Assembly: GCA_002887195.1 (NCBI GenBank)
Contig: PJAB01000233.1
Location: forward strand, 1 to 33,051
Length of the DNA stretch: 33,051 nucleotides
Reading direction: 5' to 3'
Origin: Chrysochromulina parva
Taxonomy: Eukaryota > Haptophyta > Prymnesiales > Chrysochromulinaceae
The notes beneath the pieces are model-generated. The model worked only from the letters and a program-made list of their open reading frames with translations. It made no database searches and was not told the DNA's origin. The position numbers were made by a program, and so were the translations under genes. This document shows positions 8,237-17,287 of this stretch, piece by piece; position 1 is the stretch's first letter, and every line of letters begins with the position of its first letter.

Positions 8237-9733
8237 ATGGATGGCATGTCAAAAGGGCGTGGCTCGGCTCGCGAAGGCTGGGTTCGTCATCATCAGCAAC
8301 GGTCTCGAGCAAAGCCCCAGACGGAGAAAGAGGTTCCACCACCTAAGCCCATGAGTGCGGTCACTACCTCACAAGCGATCGAGCTCGCAGAGACAGACGT
8401 TGATGCAGCTGAGGCAAGCTTGGCTGAAGCATTGCTGGCGCACTTCGAACAACAAGAGACCTGCTTAGAAGATGCATTGGTGGCGCTTTCGGCCCTGCCG
8501 GCTGCGCCTGCGATCGACCACGGCGATCTGGAGCGCGAGAATCGAGAAGCTTCCGGGCGCCGAGCCCAAAGGGCGGCCAAGTTTGGCACAGGGAGCCAGC
8601 AGCAGGAAGCTGGGCACCATGGCTCGCCAGCTGGGCACAATGGCTCCCCACAGCTCGATGCCTTCGAAGCTGCCATCCTGCTCTGTGAGGCTCGTGAACT
8701 CCTCCCCCCCGACTCGACCGTCGACCTCTCGGACGATGTGCCACGGCTGCTACACCAGGCATTCGATCAGGATTTCGAGCAGCTACTGCTCCGCGAGAAG
8801 GTCGTGACCAATGTGACTTGCATGCAGCCTGCTGACGAAGGATGCGGATCCGAGCTGTTCAACGACGAGCTGCTCAAGCTGACCCTCAAGCCTGGCCGCG
8901 TGTGCGAGGGAGGGGCCTGCGGCGAGGCTTGCTCCCGCGTCGCCTTCCCTCTCTTTGCCAGCCCCCACGAGTGCGAGGCGTTCCGTGAGCTGCTCGAGAG
9001 CTCGATGACACCCCCTCTGCACCACTTTGAGCTCGCCAAGTGCGCCTTTCGCTCCCTTCGCACGACCCTGGTCTTTGTGCGCCTGATCGAGCGGATGCGG
9101 CGCGCGATCGCTCATGAGTACGGGCTGCCTCTAGCCACCGTAGTTCCCGCCCAGGCCTTCGTCGCTTGCCTGGCTGGCGCGCAAGAGAAGAAGCAGGGCG
9201 GCCTGCATGCGGATGAGTCCTCGTTTGCAGAATTCCACTACTCGTGCGTCCTCTACCTAAGCACCCATTCCGAAGATTTCCACGGCGGCACGTTTGCATT
9301 CAATGATCCGCAGAGAACGGGCACCGCCATCACCGGCGCGTCCGAGGACGAGGCGGCGCCAGCAGCAGCCGAGCAGTCTACTCCCGAGGAGACCATTGCC
9401 GAGGCGACCATTCCCGAAGAGTCCGATCGCACCCTCCGCCCGATGGCGCCGTCCATCGGAAGCGCGCTCATCTTCTCGTCTGGGTGGGAGAACATGCACG
9501 AGGTCTCTCCTCTGCTCTCAGGGACGCGCTTCGCCGTGCCAGCCTTTTTTCGCACGCAGCCTGTAGAGCAGGCATGGCTTCAGACTGGCTTCGAGGCCGT
9601 GGACGATGCCGCCATCGCCCGAGAGCTGTGGAGAACGATCCTCTCCCCTCAGTCAGGACGCGACGTGCAGCAGTTTATGCTCAATTGGCACGCACTGCTG
9701 GCTCCTGGCTGGCGGGTGCAGTCTGTAGGGTGA
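8237..9733 (+). CDS. 2-oxoglutarate/Fe(II)-dependent oxygenase (P4H-like/OGFOD-like)
   Basis: 498 residues from the ATG at 8237; a second ATG follows at 8246. The N-terminal 190 residues are low in similarity, with Gln/Glu/Ala-rich helical stretches and a short internal repeat (HHGSPAGHNGSP). The C-terminal half is a 2OG-Fe(II) oxygenase domain. The Fe ligands H324-x-D326 are in GGLHADESS, a YSCVLYLST strand and GGTFAFND follow, the distal H421 is in ENMHEV, and the 2-oxoglutarate-binding R431 is in GTRFAV. An acidic insertion of about 45 residues (PEETIAEATIPEE) lies between strands. Arg rather than Lys at the cosubstrate site, and the cysteine-containing N-side, set it apart from the preceding P4H. 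It resembles the OGFOD-type branch. Substrate unknown. It sits 317 nt downstream of the P4H on the same strand. Confidence 0.83.
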   Translation: MDGMSKGRGSAREGWVRHHQQRSRAKPQTEKEVPPPKPMSAVTTSQAIELAETDVDAAEASLAEALLAHFEQQETCLEDALVALSALPAAPAIDHGDLERENREASGRRAQRAAKFGTGSQQQEAGHHGSPAGHNGSPQLDAFEAAILLCEARELLPPDSTVDLSDDVPRLLHQAFDQDFEQLLLREKVVTNVTCMQPADEGCGSELFNDELLKLTLKPGRVCEGGACGEACSRVAFPLFASPHECEAFRELLESSMTPPLHHFELAKCAFRSLRTTLVFVRLIERMRRAIAHEYGLPLATVVPAQAFVACLAGAQEKKQGGLHADESSFAEFHYSCVLYLSTHSEDFHGGTFAFNDPQRTGTAITGASEDEAAPAAAEQSTPEETIAEATIPEESDRTLRPMAPSIGSALIFSSGWENMHEVSPLLSGTRFAVPAFFRTQPVEQAWLQTGFEAVDDAAIARELWRTILSPQSGRDVQQFMLNWHALLAPGWRVQSVG

Positions 9734-10264
9734 GCGCATAGCAGTCGGCCTGTTGCGGGTCCTACGAAGAGGGGGCATTGCGGCTTCTTTGCGAGCGGCA
9801 TAGTTTCGATATGTTTCGCGTGTTTATTCGGCCTGGACCCGCGGCGCCCGGGTGTGAGTCCTCGTGGGCATCACGACCATGAACGGATTCAAGATTAACG
9901 ACTGTCACCGGTGGCGTCGCGTGGAGCCGTGGACACCCGCGTCCCGGCGTCCCGCCTCGTGCGACACCGCAGACGCAGCACCGAAACAAACCGAACGTTA
10001 CTCGTTAGGCTAGACAGAACCGATCGTCGTACGTCGACGACCCGGCGTGCGGCGAGCGACGTTCACGTTGCGCGCGCATCTTCTGAGATCATTCTGAATG
10101 ATTAACTACTACACGTACGGCGACTAGGTTATCTGAGCGATTCGATTAGAGATACCCTTTACCCCGTCGTCGGAGCGTCGGTACTAAGTGCATCGGATAC
10201 GTCACAATTACAAGCCGAGAGCGATACACGTTGCCGTCGAGTGTGGCCACGCGCGCACGCGGCA
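9734..10264. other. Convergent intergenic spacer
   Basis: 531 nt between convergent stops. From about 9960 the composition changes to CpG-dense sequence with many CGTACG/GTCGAC-like words and small AT islands. No open frame with family features, no tRNA T-loop and no clear inverted repeat large enough to name. Confidence 0.5.
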
Positions 10265-12909
10265 CTACACGTCCGCCTTGCCGCCCTTGCGAACGTCGTG
10301 CGCGTCGCACACGCGCACGAAAACGTGCCTCGGGATCCCTTGGAAGGGTCCGCCTCGTCCATCCCCTTCTTCGCGGCCGAGCTCGCACTCGACGAGAATG
10401 TCGAGCGCGCGCCGCTGGTCGAGCGTCGGGTCGTACGACTGGAGCAACGTGGCGAAGGTGTGCGCGTCGAGGCCGCCGCTCACGCGTGTCACCTCGAGAT
10501 GCTCGTGCAGTGTGGCCAGCCGCGCCGCGTGTGCCATCCGAGCGGCGTCGAAGGCATCGCAGAGCAGCAGCAGCGCCGTGTCGGCGTGGATGATCTGCGT
10601 CGGGATTGCAAACGGCGCGTCCTTGTGCCTCGCCGCGAGCAACTGCCTCTCTTTGGGCGTCTCGACGATCTCACGTTCGAGCCTCTGCAGCAGCGCAGTG
10701 ACTCTCGTGCTGCCACCCAACTCCACCTCGAGGCGCTCGCGGATCAGTTTCGGCAGGTCGCGCGCTTCGTCTCCCCGGGCATCTTCCCTACGCGCCATCG
10801 GCAGCCACATCTCGTCCTCAAAAATGGGCTCCGCGCCGAGCAGCTCGACAAGCACACGCATGCACAGCCCGACACGGCGCGCGTGGAACGGATGCTTCAC
10901 CACCCCACAGAGGCGCGCGAGCAGTCGCGCTCTCGGGTGGCTCTTTCCGAATTGTCGCGCACCCGTCAACAGCGTCCACAGTGCCTCGCGCGCGCACTGC
11001 GTCGACTGGAGCCCGGGCTTGGGCGGCGGGATGTTGCGCCGCAGCAGCACATTGAACACAATCTGTGGAAAGCTGGGGTCGGGCGTCTCGGCGTCCTCGT
11101 ACTGAGTGCCTCCGACACGCCGTGCCAGCTTGCGCGCAGCATAGGAGGCGGCGACTTCGAAGCACTCGGCGCTCAGTAGGAGGAGCTCCTTCAGAGCGGG
11201 CTCGCCGCCCTTTTTGGCATCCTTGGCCCCATCTGAGGTGAGCTCCGTGCCTTCCTTCGGTGGGGGCGGCGGCGGCGGCGGCGAGGGCGCGAACTTGCGC
11301 CAATGGTCGAGTTCACTCGGCAGCAGCTCGGTCGGGTCGGCAGCGAGGCTGAGCCGCTTGGCCGCTTCCGTCTCGGCCGCTGAGAGCTTGGCCACGGCTG
11401 CGCTGGCCTCCTCGGCCTCACGCGCCGCCTTCTCCTCCAAAATGAGCACCTTCACCAGTTGCGACCTATCGGAAGGTTGGAGCAGAGCGAGCAGCTTGGC
11501 CGCGTAGTTGACTGCAAGGCTACCCCACACGTATGGCAGGAACTCGACCAAAGTCAGCGTCTCGAAGGACGAAAAGTTGCGCAGGAGCCCCTCGACGATC
11601 CCGAGCCGGCTCTCAAACGGTAGACGATCAGCAACCGCCTGCACGCACGGCGTGGACAACTCGGTCGTCATCTCGGCGTGCAGGCCGCGCAGCAGCTCCG
11701 CACGCTTCGGCTCCGCGAAGGACTTGAAGACGAGCTGCAGCAGGGGCGCACGATCCTTGGGCGGGGTAGCGCTGACCATGTCGCGCCAGAACCCTTGCTG
11801 CTCCTGCTCGCTGCACGCCTTGTACGCGAGCAGACACGCCTCTGAGGAGGTGCTCAGCTCCCGTGGGACGTTGCTCTCGGCCAGCGCGCCTACCGAGAAA
11901 CGCTCCGAGCGCTCCTGAGCCACCGCACGCTGGAACCGGCCGAAGACCTTGGAGCGGGTGGCCAAGGTTTTGGTCTCCCCGAGCTTCTCGCGCAGCTCGG
12001 CATTCTCGGCCTCGAGCTCCCGGATGGCGACCTCCCGTGCACCCGCCTCCATCGCACGCACTCGCCCGACGAGTTCGCCCAGGTAATGGCGCATCGCGCG
12101 CCGCACGCGCCCAAGCAATTCGCCTCGCTCCGAGCAGTGCATGAAGACCTGGCGGGGGAGCCATCCAGAGCTCACCAGCGGTCATCAGTGGCACTCAGAG
12201 GACATCAGTGGCCATCAGCGGTTCCACCTCAGTGCATGCACACCTGACGCACTAACTCGCCAAAGGTGACGTCCCATGCGCACAGCGCGTCCGCGGTGCG
12301 CGTGCCCGCCTGGGCGAGCATCGCCTCCAGGCAGCGCGCGAGCAGCACCACCTCCGAGCGGTTCGACGGCTTCGTCGTCGGGAAGATCTTCACCTTGGAC
12401 GAAGCGAGTGGCAGCTGTTGGCCGGTCAACTGGGCGTCGTACACGCAAAACTCCTCAGGGATCTCTGACGGCGGCGGCTCCGGCGGCGGCGGCAACTCCA
12501 CGGCGAGCGCGCCGCCGAGCTCCTGCTGCCAGCGCTGCTGCCAGCGCAGCAGCTGCTGCTCCTCCTCCTTCTTCGGCTGCTGCTTCTGCTCCTTCTGCTG
12601 CTGCCTCTGCTGCTTCTGCTGCTGGTTGGCGCCCATGCGCTCGGCGCGCTCGGCAGCGGCGGCGGCGGCGAGCAGGCGCACAGGTGGGTTCAAGGGCCGA
12701 TTCTCGTGCGGCCGCGTGTCAGCGAGCGCGGAGACCTCGATGCGCTCCGGAATGGTGGTGCTGCTGCTGCCGCTTCGGGTCGCGAGCAGTCCATCGGCGG
12801 AAAGGGAAGGGGCGCTCCGATACGGTGCTAGCCGAGCCTGCAGCGCCGCAGAGATCTCCGGTGGCAGAGCTTTCCAGCGCTCTTCGTGTACACGTACATA
12901 CGCTGGCAT
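10265..12909 (-). CDS. Axonemal dynein light-chain-domain protein with long helical extension, two exons
   Basis: Exon 1 runs 12909-12244 and exon 2 runs 12148-10265, giving 849 residues in phase 0. The start is the first in-frame ATG (12909, A at -3). An N-terminal 110 residues, a Gln/Lys-rich coiled stretch (QQQKQQRQQQ) and a Pro-rich piece lead to a segment at about 165-290. That segment matches the axonemal dynein light intermediate chain (p28/DNALI1, and AXDND1) family: F-G-E-L-V-R-Q-V-F-M-H-C-S-E-R-G-E-L-L-x-R-V-R, compared with the family pattern F-D-E-L-I-R-E-V-x-x-x-C-x-E-R-G-x-L-L-x-R-V-R. A coiled coil (REVAIRELEAENAELREKL) follows. The splice joins the two halves of this motif exactly. 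The next 550 residues are helical, with a Pro run (APSPPPPPPPP), and resemble no family I know. Canonical p28 is about 250 residues, so this is nearer AXDND1 in size. Likely an inner-arm or other flagellar protein. Confidence 0.82.
12149..12243 (-). other. Intron made of a 10-nt tandem repeat (dynein light-chain-domain gene)
   Basis: A 95-nt GT-AG intron on the minus strand, donor CAG/GTGTGC, acceptor CCGCCAG/GTC. After 27 nt of leader, six 10-nt units follow in the sense direction (GATGGCCACT, GATGTCCTCT, GAGTGCCACT, GATGACCGCT, GGTGAGCTCT, GGATGGCTCC), ending in an 8-nt remnant that carries the acceptor. It is the same repeat family and register as in the P4H intron, but more degenerate. 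Splicing restores the dynein light-chain motif. Confidence 0.9.
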
Positions 12910-13180
12910 CGTGATGACACTGCGAGTGGCGAGACCAGCGCAGCAGAGAGCGGTTTCGCACCCGGCATGGGAAAAAAAGCCCAAGACGGCGTTTCGTCAT
13001 ACTTTTAAGACATTTCTCTCTCCCGCGTCAGGCGACGTCGGCTCGTGCAGCGGAGGCGGCGGAGGGAGCGGCGTGGGCGGTGGCTGCCGTGCGCAGGCAT
13101 CCCTGCGCTCCGGGTGTCCACAAGCAAAACGGGAGGGGAGGCACACATTAGCGGCTTGGTCATCGCAGTGGCGCTTCGGG

Positions 13181-13621
13181 TCAACAAAAGACGCGTGTGC
13201 CGGCACGCGCGAGGCTGGTGCTCGCGCTCGACACTTGTCCGTACCTTACGCATGCCAGCAGAGTGCTGAGTTGTACCTGACAGTCGGCACCGTGTTGAAG
13301 AAGGCACGTCTGATGGCGTCGTCTCCATCGTCGACACTCGGACTCGACAAAGAATTTACGCCGCTCAGCTGACTCAACGCACGCATCCATGGCTTCGCGG
13401 GTCGCCGTGCAGCGCTGCCAGCCATGATCCTGCACACACTGCAAGAGCCGTGATTCGACCGGACGCACGGTGCTGTGTAAGTTGGGGAATAGTCTTTTAC
13501 AATCGAACACGTGGGCCGTGCGCACTGCCGTGTGCGCCTCCTGCAACGTAGCGCAGTCGAATGGGTACGCGAAGATGCGTCGGAACGAGGCGACGGTATC
13601 GGCATCTTCCGCCGACGACAT
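13181..13621 (-). CDS. Small twin-CX9C (CHCH-type) protein
   Basis: 146 residues from the ATG at 13621. Ten cysteines are present. C96-x9-C106 and C114-x9-C124 form a twin-CX9C hairpin, preceded by C62-x8-C71-x9-C81. That is the coiled-coil-helix-coiled-coil-helix pattern of proteins oxidised by the MIA pathway in the mitochondrial intermembrane space. The arrangement of an extra CX9C before the twin pair recalls the complex I subunit NDUFA8, but the sequence similarity I can judge by eye is weak, so I assign only the class. There is no cleavable presequence, as is usual for this class. After LLAC at residue 124 the sense strand reads GTAAGG, a possible splice donor, so the last 22 residues are uncertain. 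The start is 163 nt from the divergent PsbP-domain gene. Confidence 0.68.
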   Translation of the reverse strand: MSSAEDADTVASFRRIFAYPFDCATLQEAHTAVRTAHVFDCKRLFPNLHSTVRPVESRLLQCVQDHGWQRCTATREAMDACVESAERRKFFVESECRRWRRRHQTCLLQHGADCQVQLSTLLACVRYGQVSSASTSLARAGTRVFC

Positions 13622-13784
13622 GCCGCTAATGCACTTTCTCTTGAGATGGAAACACCGTGGGAGGAATCCGAACAAGGAAGTTCGAAACGTGTCCGATCCA
13701 GTGCGAGTTGTGTTGGTCGAGCCCAGAGAACCTCTTTCTGATAAGAGACACTTCCCTGTAGATTCGCTATAATCTCAATTCGCG
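13622..13784. promoter_or_regulatory. Divergent promoter region, CHCH / PsbP-domain genes
   Basis: 163 nt separate the two ATGs. Near the PsbP side there is a CTATAATCT sequence (13767-13775), about 10 nt from that ATG and so too close to be a TATA box. Assigned on layout only. Confidence 0.4.
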
Positions 13785-14496
13785 ATGCTGACTGTCCTGT
13801 GCTCGCTCACCGCGCTGCTGTTGCCGACGTCGCCGACTGCGGCGCCGCCGCTTTTTTGCCGCCGCAGCGCTGTGCAGGCTGCGGGAGCCACCGTTGCCGC
13901 CGCAGCATTCGGCGGCTTGCACGCTGCCAGCGCCGCGGAGCCCACCTTCAGCAAGGTCCGCGCCTTGCGATCACGCAGCTCACGCGCCACGAGCAGCCGC
14001 CCCCTAAGCTCTTGTCTTACCCATGCCACCATGACTCCCGCCTCCACAGATGGGCGGCCTGCTGGAGCCGTACATCGACACGCAAAAGGGCTACAAGCTC
14101 TACTCACCAAAGGGCTGGAACAAGTTCGAGTCCGATCCGGGCGTGTACGACGTCAAGTTCCAGGACGTCATCGAGCCGGAGACGACAGTGCAGGTGAGCA
14201 CATCGCCCGTGGCCACGGCAACTTCCGTCTCGGCGCTCGGTGACCTGCCGACCGTCGGCGCCAAGTTCGCCAAGAGCCGAAATGCAGAGCTTGTGAAAGC
14301 GGAGGAGAGCGATGTAGAGGGGAGCCTCGTGTATACCTTCGAGCTCAAGGGCGAGCTGTACCACGAGCTGCTCGCGCTTTGCATCAACCGGGGCAAGCTG
14401 TACCGTGTCACCACGGTCACCTCCAACAAGAAGTGGCCGAAGCGTCAGGAGCTGTACAAGAACATCGTCGCCTCGTTCGTACCCAAAGGATTCTGA
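13785..14496 (+). CDS. Thylakoid-lumen PsbP-domain protein, two exons
   Basis: Exon 1 (13785-13955) and exon 2 (14050-14496) join in phase 0 to give 205 residues. Exon 1 encodes only targeting sequence: a signal peptide (LTVLCSLTALLLPTSPTAA), then C-R-R-S followed by an Ala-rich hydrophobic core ending in ASA/AEP, which looks like a twin-arginine thylakoid signal. Exon 2 encodes the mature domain, with the PsbP-family signatures GYKLYSPKGWNKFES, V-Y-D-V-K-F-Q-D-V and, near the C-terminus, GKLYRVTTVTSNKKWPK followed by a final helix (ELYKNIVASFV). It is shorter than PsbP of photosystem II and fits the PsbP-like/PPD group. The mature protein should lie in the thylakoid lumen, acting in assembly or stability of photosynthetic complexes. 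The exact subfamily cannot be fixed from sequence reading. Confidence 0.87.
13956..14049 (+). other. Conventional intron of the PsbP-domain gene
   Basis: A 94-nt GT-AG intron (AAG/GTCCGC ... CTCCACAG/ATG) with a pyrimidine-rich 3' end. It contains no decamer array, unlike the other three supported introns. It separates the targeting exon from the mature-domain exon. Confidence 0.85.
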
Positions 14497-15406
14497 TCTC
14501 CCTGGCGAGGACGCAGCCGGGAAACACGGAGAGCCGAGAGCACAGGAGAGCGACCAGTGCGGCCATGGAAGCGGGCGGCGACAGTTTTACGTGCGAGTCC
14601 CGCCGCCAGCTAGAGCTCGAGAGCCCTCCGATTGCCGGCAATATTTCCGAGAGATCTCGACGAGAGAAAACGTCAGTAACGCTACCCCCGGTCCGCGCGA
14701 ACATCATCCTTATGTAAAGTCTAAAGATGAACCAAACCGAAAACACGGCCCCCGCGCACGCCTGCAAACGTAGTGTTCATGTCCAAGTGCGAGATCCCGG
14801 AAACGGTCGTTGGACTCTCCACCCGCTGATCTGTATTCTTCTGAGTCGCGCGCGTGCCTCTCGCTCGCGCCGGCCGCCGCGAGCGCGACGCTCGGGGGGG
14901 TAAGACGAAGCGGGTAACCGAGCCGACTCGCTAACCTCCGCGCCACGCGGGTGCGGCCACCCACCCCCGCCAAATCCCAAAAGGCAGGGAGCAGCGCCAG
15001 GGCAGCGCCACTGCCGAGCCCCACCGCGCCGTCCTGTCCCCGGCGGCGCGCCGTCGAGCGTCGTCCGTAGCTACACTGGTACAGCTCGGTACGACCCGAA
15101 GCACGCGACGGCGCGCAGGACCGAGGTCGTGCTGCGATGGTCGTCGACGCGGTCGCCATATTACAGAACTGTCTCTCGGAACCGGTGAGCGAGCGAGCGG
15201 GGTCGCCGCCGACACGCCGGCACGCCAGACCGGCGTTCCATGCGGCGACCGCGGACGCCGCCCCCGCGCTACATGTGAGACTAACGATACGACCACGTCG
15301 GTGGCGCCGCCGCACGGCCCAGCGTAAAAACAAAAAAGAGGCTAACAAAAACACGGCGCTCTTCTCACTTCTGTCTGATATGACTGTGATGGTACTACTT
15401 AGTCTT
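14497..15406. other. Long convergent intergenic spacer (910 nt)
   Basis: The longest gene-free stretch in the window. It has CpG-dense sequence with CGTCG, CGCGC and TACG words, no family-like open frame, and an A-rich stretch near 15325-15356. A minus-strand open frame of 262 codons overlaps it, but its product is Arg/Ala/Ser-rich without domains, so I do not call it. No tRNA, rRNA or snRNA recognised by eye. Confidence 0.5.
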
Positions 15407-17077
15407 TCACGCATCCGATCTGAGACGGCGGCCCACCGGCGTTGAGGCCTCTCGCAGGGCCTGGGTGGCCTGGCTCTTGGTCGTGGACTCGTCGTCATTC
15501 ACAGGCCAAGCCGTCGTCCACTCGGGCGCATGGAGCCAAACGTCTCTAACAAGCTGCACGCTTGGCTCGGTCATGGCGAAGAGGCATCCGGTGCGCCCAG
15601 TCTCGCCGTCCGACCACTCGCTTGATGGGCACGCCGTCTCGGCCAACCGGCTCGCTGCCTCTGAAATGGCGCGGCGCCATTGGGTGCCTGGGATCGGCGC
15701 ACTCCAGTTCGGTTTGGGCATCAGGCCCGAACGTTGCAGATAGTGGCGCCGCCATCCGCTCTCAATAGTCTCTCGAGGCACGCCGCGCCCAGCGCCCGCG
15801 GCTGCGGCGTCGAATAAGATGGCGTTCGGATCTGAGCATGAGAGGACGCTATTCGGGCAGCAATAGTCGGGGCTCGGGCAGCAGAGGGTCTGACTGATCG
15901 GATCGTACACAAACTCGTCCGGCGACTGGCAGATGCCGCTGCGCACGACCCAATCCATCCGCGGCAGGATGTCGTACACTGGGTTGAGCATGCAAGTGGT
16001 GCTGCAAGGGTTGGAGTCAAAAGTTCCATTCGGCACGAGGACGCCCATGTGGCCCTGCACCGCGCGCCACAAGTGGTACTGCATCTTGTGCAGCCAGTGG
16101 TTGGTCACGGGTGTAGGCCGCCAGGCCACGACATGCATCGGCACCTCGGGCGAGGCGGGGCGAGGGGTGGCGGGCCAGCCCCGTGTCATCTCCATCCGAA
16201 CGGCCCGGTAGAAGCAGCGGCAGAGGCGGAAGCTGAATGCGTGCAGGGTGTCCGCGGTCCGGTGCGTGCTTCGCCAGTAGGGCGGTGTGAGCACCAGGCT
16301 GCGCTCACGCTTCTGCCGCGCCAGGGTGAGATTGAGGTGCGCAATGTCGCTTGATGAGAGGCGGCTTGAAAACGCGCCAAGGTAGGCTGCCGGCCAGAGG
16401 AACCGCCATTTGGTGCCGGCCTCGAGCTCCTGCCAGAGGAAGCGAATTCCGCGCAGCTGCGACGGCGGGCCGAGGAGCGCCCTCACATCCATTTTAAAAG
16501 AGAGATCCAGCCGCGTGAGGAGGACCGCGTCGAAGGCCTCTCGCTGTTCCTCACAGTGCGCCAGAAAGCTGGCGAGCGCGTTGGCGGTCATAGTCAGCTG
16601 CTCAGACTCGCGCGCCGCGATCGTGGTGATCGTGGCCAGGTGCTTGCCAAAAGGCTCGCGCAGCAGTGCCAAGGCCGTCGCATTCAAGTTGTCGTATACG
16701 GTCATGAATACTCGCACCCTCACACCGTCGTCTACAAGAGGCTGCACGAGCCGGCGCATCGCGGACTGCACGCACCGCAGCTGCGCAGATTCACGCTCGG
16801 CAGCTGAGTTGTCCATCGAGCCTCGATACGCGCCACCACGGAGAAGTAGCGCGAGGCCACTCGTCCCGCCTCTGTCCTGAGTGTGTATGGTGAGAGACGG
16901 TCTCTGGGACGCCATCGCCGCTGCGATGCTCGCCGTCGCGTTATCGTTCGGCCCAAGGCAATGGCAGTGCCCTTTGGGCTCCTCGCGAGCATAGAAGTCT
17001 TCGCATGCGGCGGATATCGCGCTCTCGTTTGCTGCCGCCGCCGCCGCTGTCGTCATCCAAGGTATGGGAGTCGGCAT
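15407..17077 (-). CDS. Large protein of unknown function, possibly glycosyltransferase-like
   Basis: 556 residues from the ATG at 17077; the frame is open upstream without an ATG. The N-terminal third has a pattern I recognise loosely from uncharacterised algal proteins: L-L-R-G-G-A-Y-R-G, then VFMTVYDNLNA, then L-L-T-R-L-D-L-S-F-K-M-D. Strand-turn motifs like these, with an acidic residue before the hydrophobic stretch, occur in nucleotide-sugar transferases, but no definite DxD site can be named. Several N-x-S/T sites and cysteine clusters (NPCSTTCMLNP, LCCPSPDYCCPNSVLSC at about 370-440) suggest a secreted or lumenal protein. However, no signal peptide follows this ATG, so a 5' exon may be missing. 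Function unassigned. Divergent from the EF-hand gene at 17288. Confidence 0.72.
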   Translation of the reverse strand: MPTPIPWMTTAAAAAANESAISAACEDFYAREEPKGHCHCLGPNDNATASIAAAMASQRPSLTIHTQDRGGTSGLALLLRGGAYRGSMDNSAAERESAQLRCVQSAMRRLVQPLVDDGVRVRVFMTVYDNLNATALALLREPFGKHLATITTIAARESEQLTMTANALASFLAHCEEQREAFDAVLLTRLDLSFKMDVRALLGPPSQLRGIRFLWQELEAGTKWRFLWPAAYLGAFSSRLSSSDIAHLNLTLARQKRERSLVLTPPYWRSTHRTADTLHAFSFRLCRCFYRAVRMEMTRGWPATPRPASPEVPMHVVAWRPTPVTNHWLHKMQYHLWRAVQGHMGVLVPNGTFDSNPCSTTCMLNPVYDILPRMDWVVRSGICQSPDEFVYDPISQTLCCPSPDYCCPNSVLSCSDPNAILFDAAAAGAGRGVPRETIESGWRRHYLQRSGLMPKPNWSAPIPGTQWRRAISEAASRLAETACPSSEWSDGETGRTGCLFAMTEPSVQLVRDVWLHAPEWTTAWPVNDDESTTKSQATQALREASTPVGRRLRSDA

Positions 17078-17287
17078 AGCGGTACTTGTACATGTAGCGC
17101 GGAAAGTGCGGTGTGGTATGTTTCGGAACGGCAGGACGAGAAATGTACATACAGTGGGGAAGGGACGGTGGGACACGCGAAGATCGATGTTGCTTGCTTG
17201 CTTTGATGTACTCGTCTACTCTCTCGGACGCAGATCCGGCTTCGAGTTTCGTCTGACACGTTGCGGAATTGGCCCAAAGTTGAACCA
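17078..17287. promoter_or_regulatory. Divergent promoter region, unknown-function / EF-hand genes
   Basis: 210 nt between ATGs, with a TTGCTTGCTTGC piece near 17189-17200 that recurs in the other orientation by the start of the GT25-like gene (about 23049-23068). No defined element recognised. Confidence 0.38.

Noticed and set aside
12910..12984. 25-codon upstream extension of the dynein light-chain-domain gene
   Set aside because: It begins with TTG, not ATG, and includes no conserved sequence.
14710..15498. 262-codon minus-strand open frame in the long convergent spacer
   Set aside because: The product is Arg/Ala/Ser-rich without domains, and it overlaps the 3' end of the next gene in another frame. 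High GC produces many such frames.
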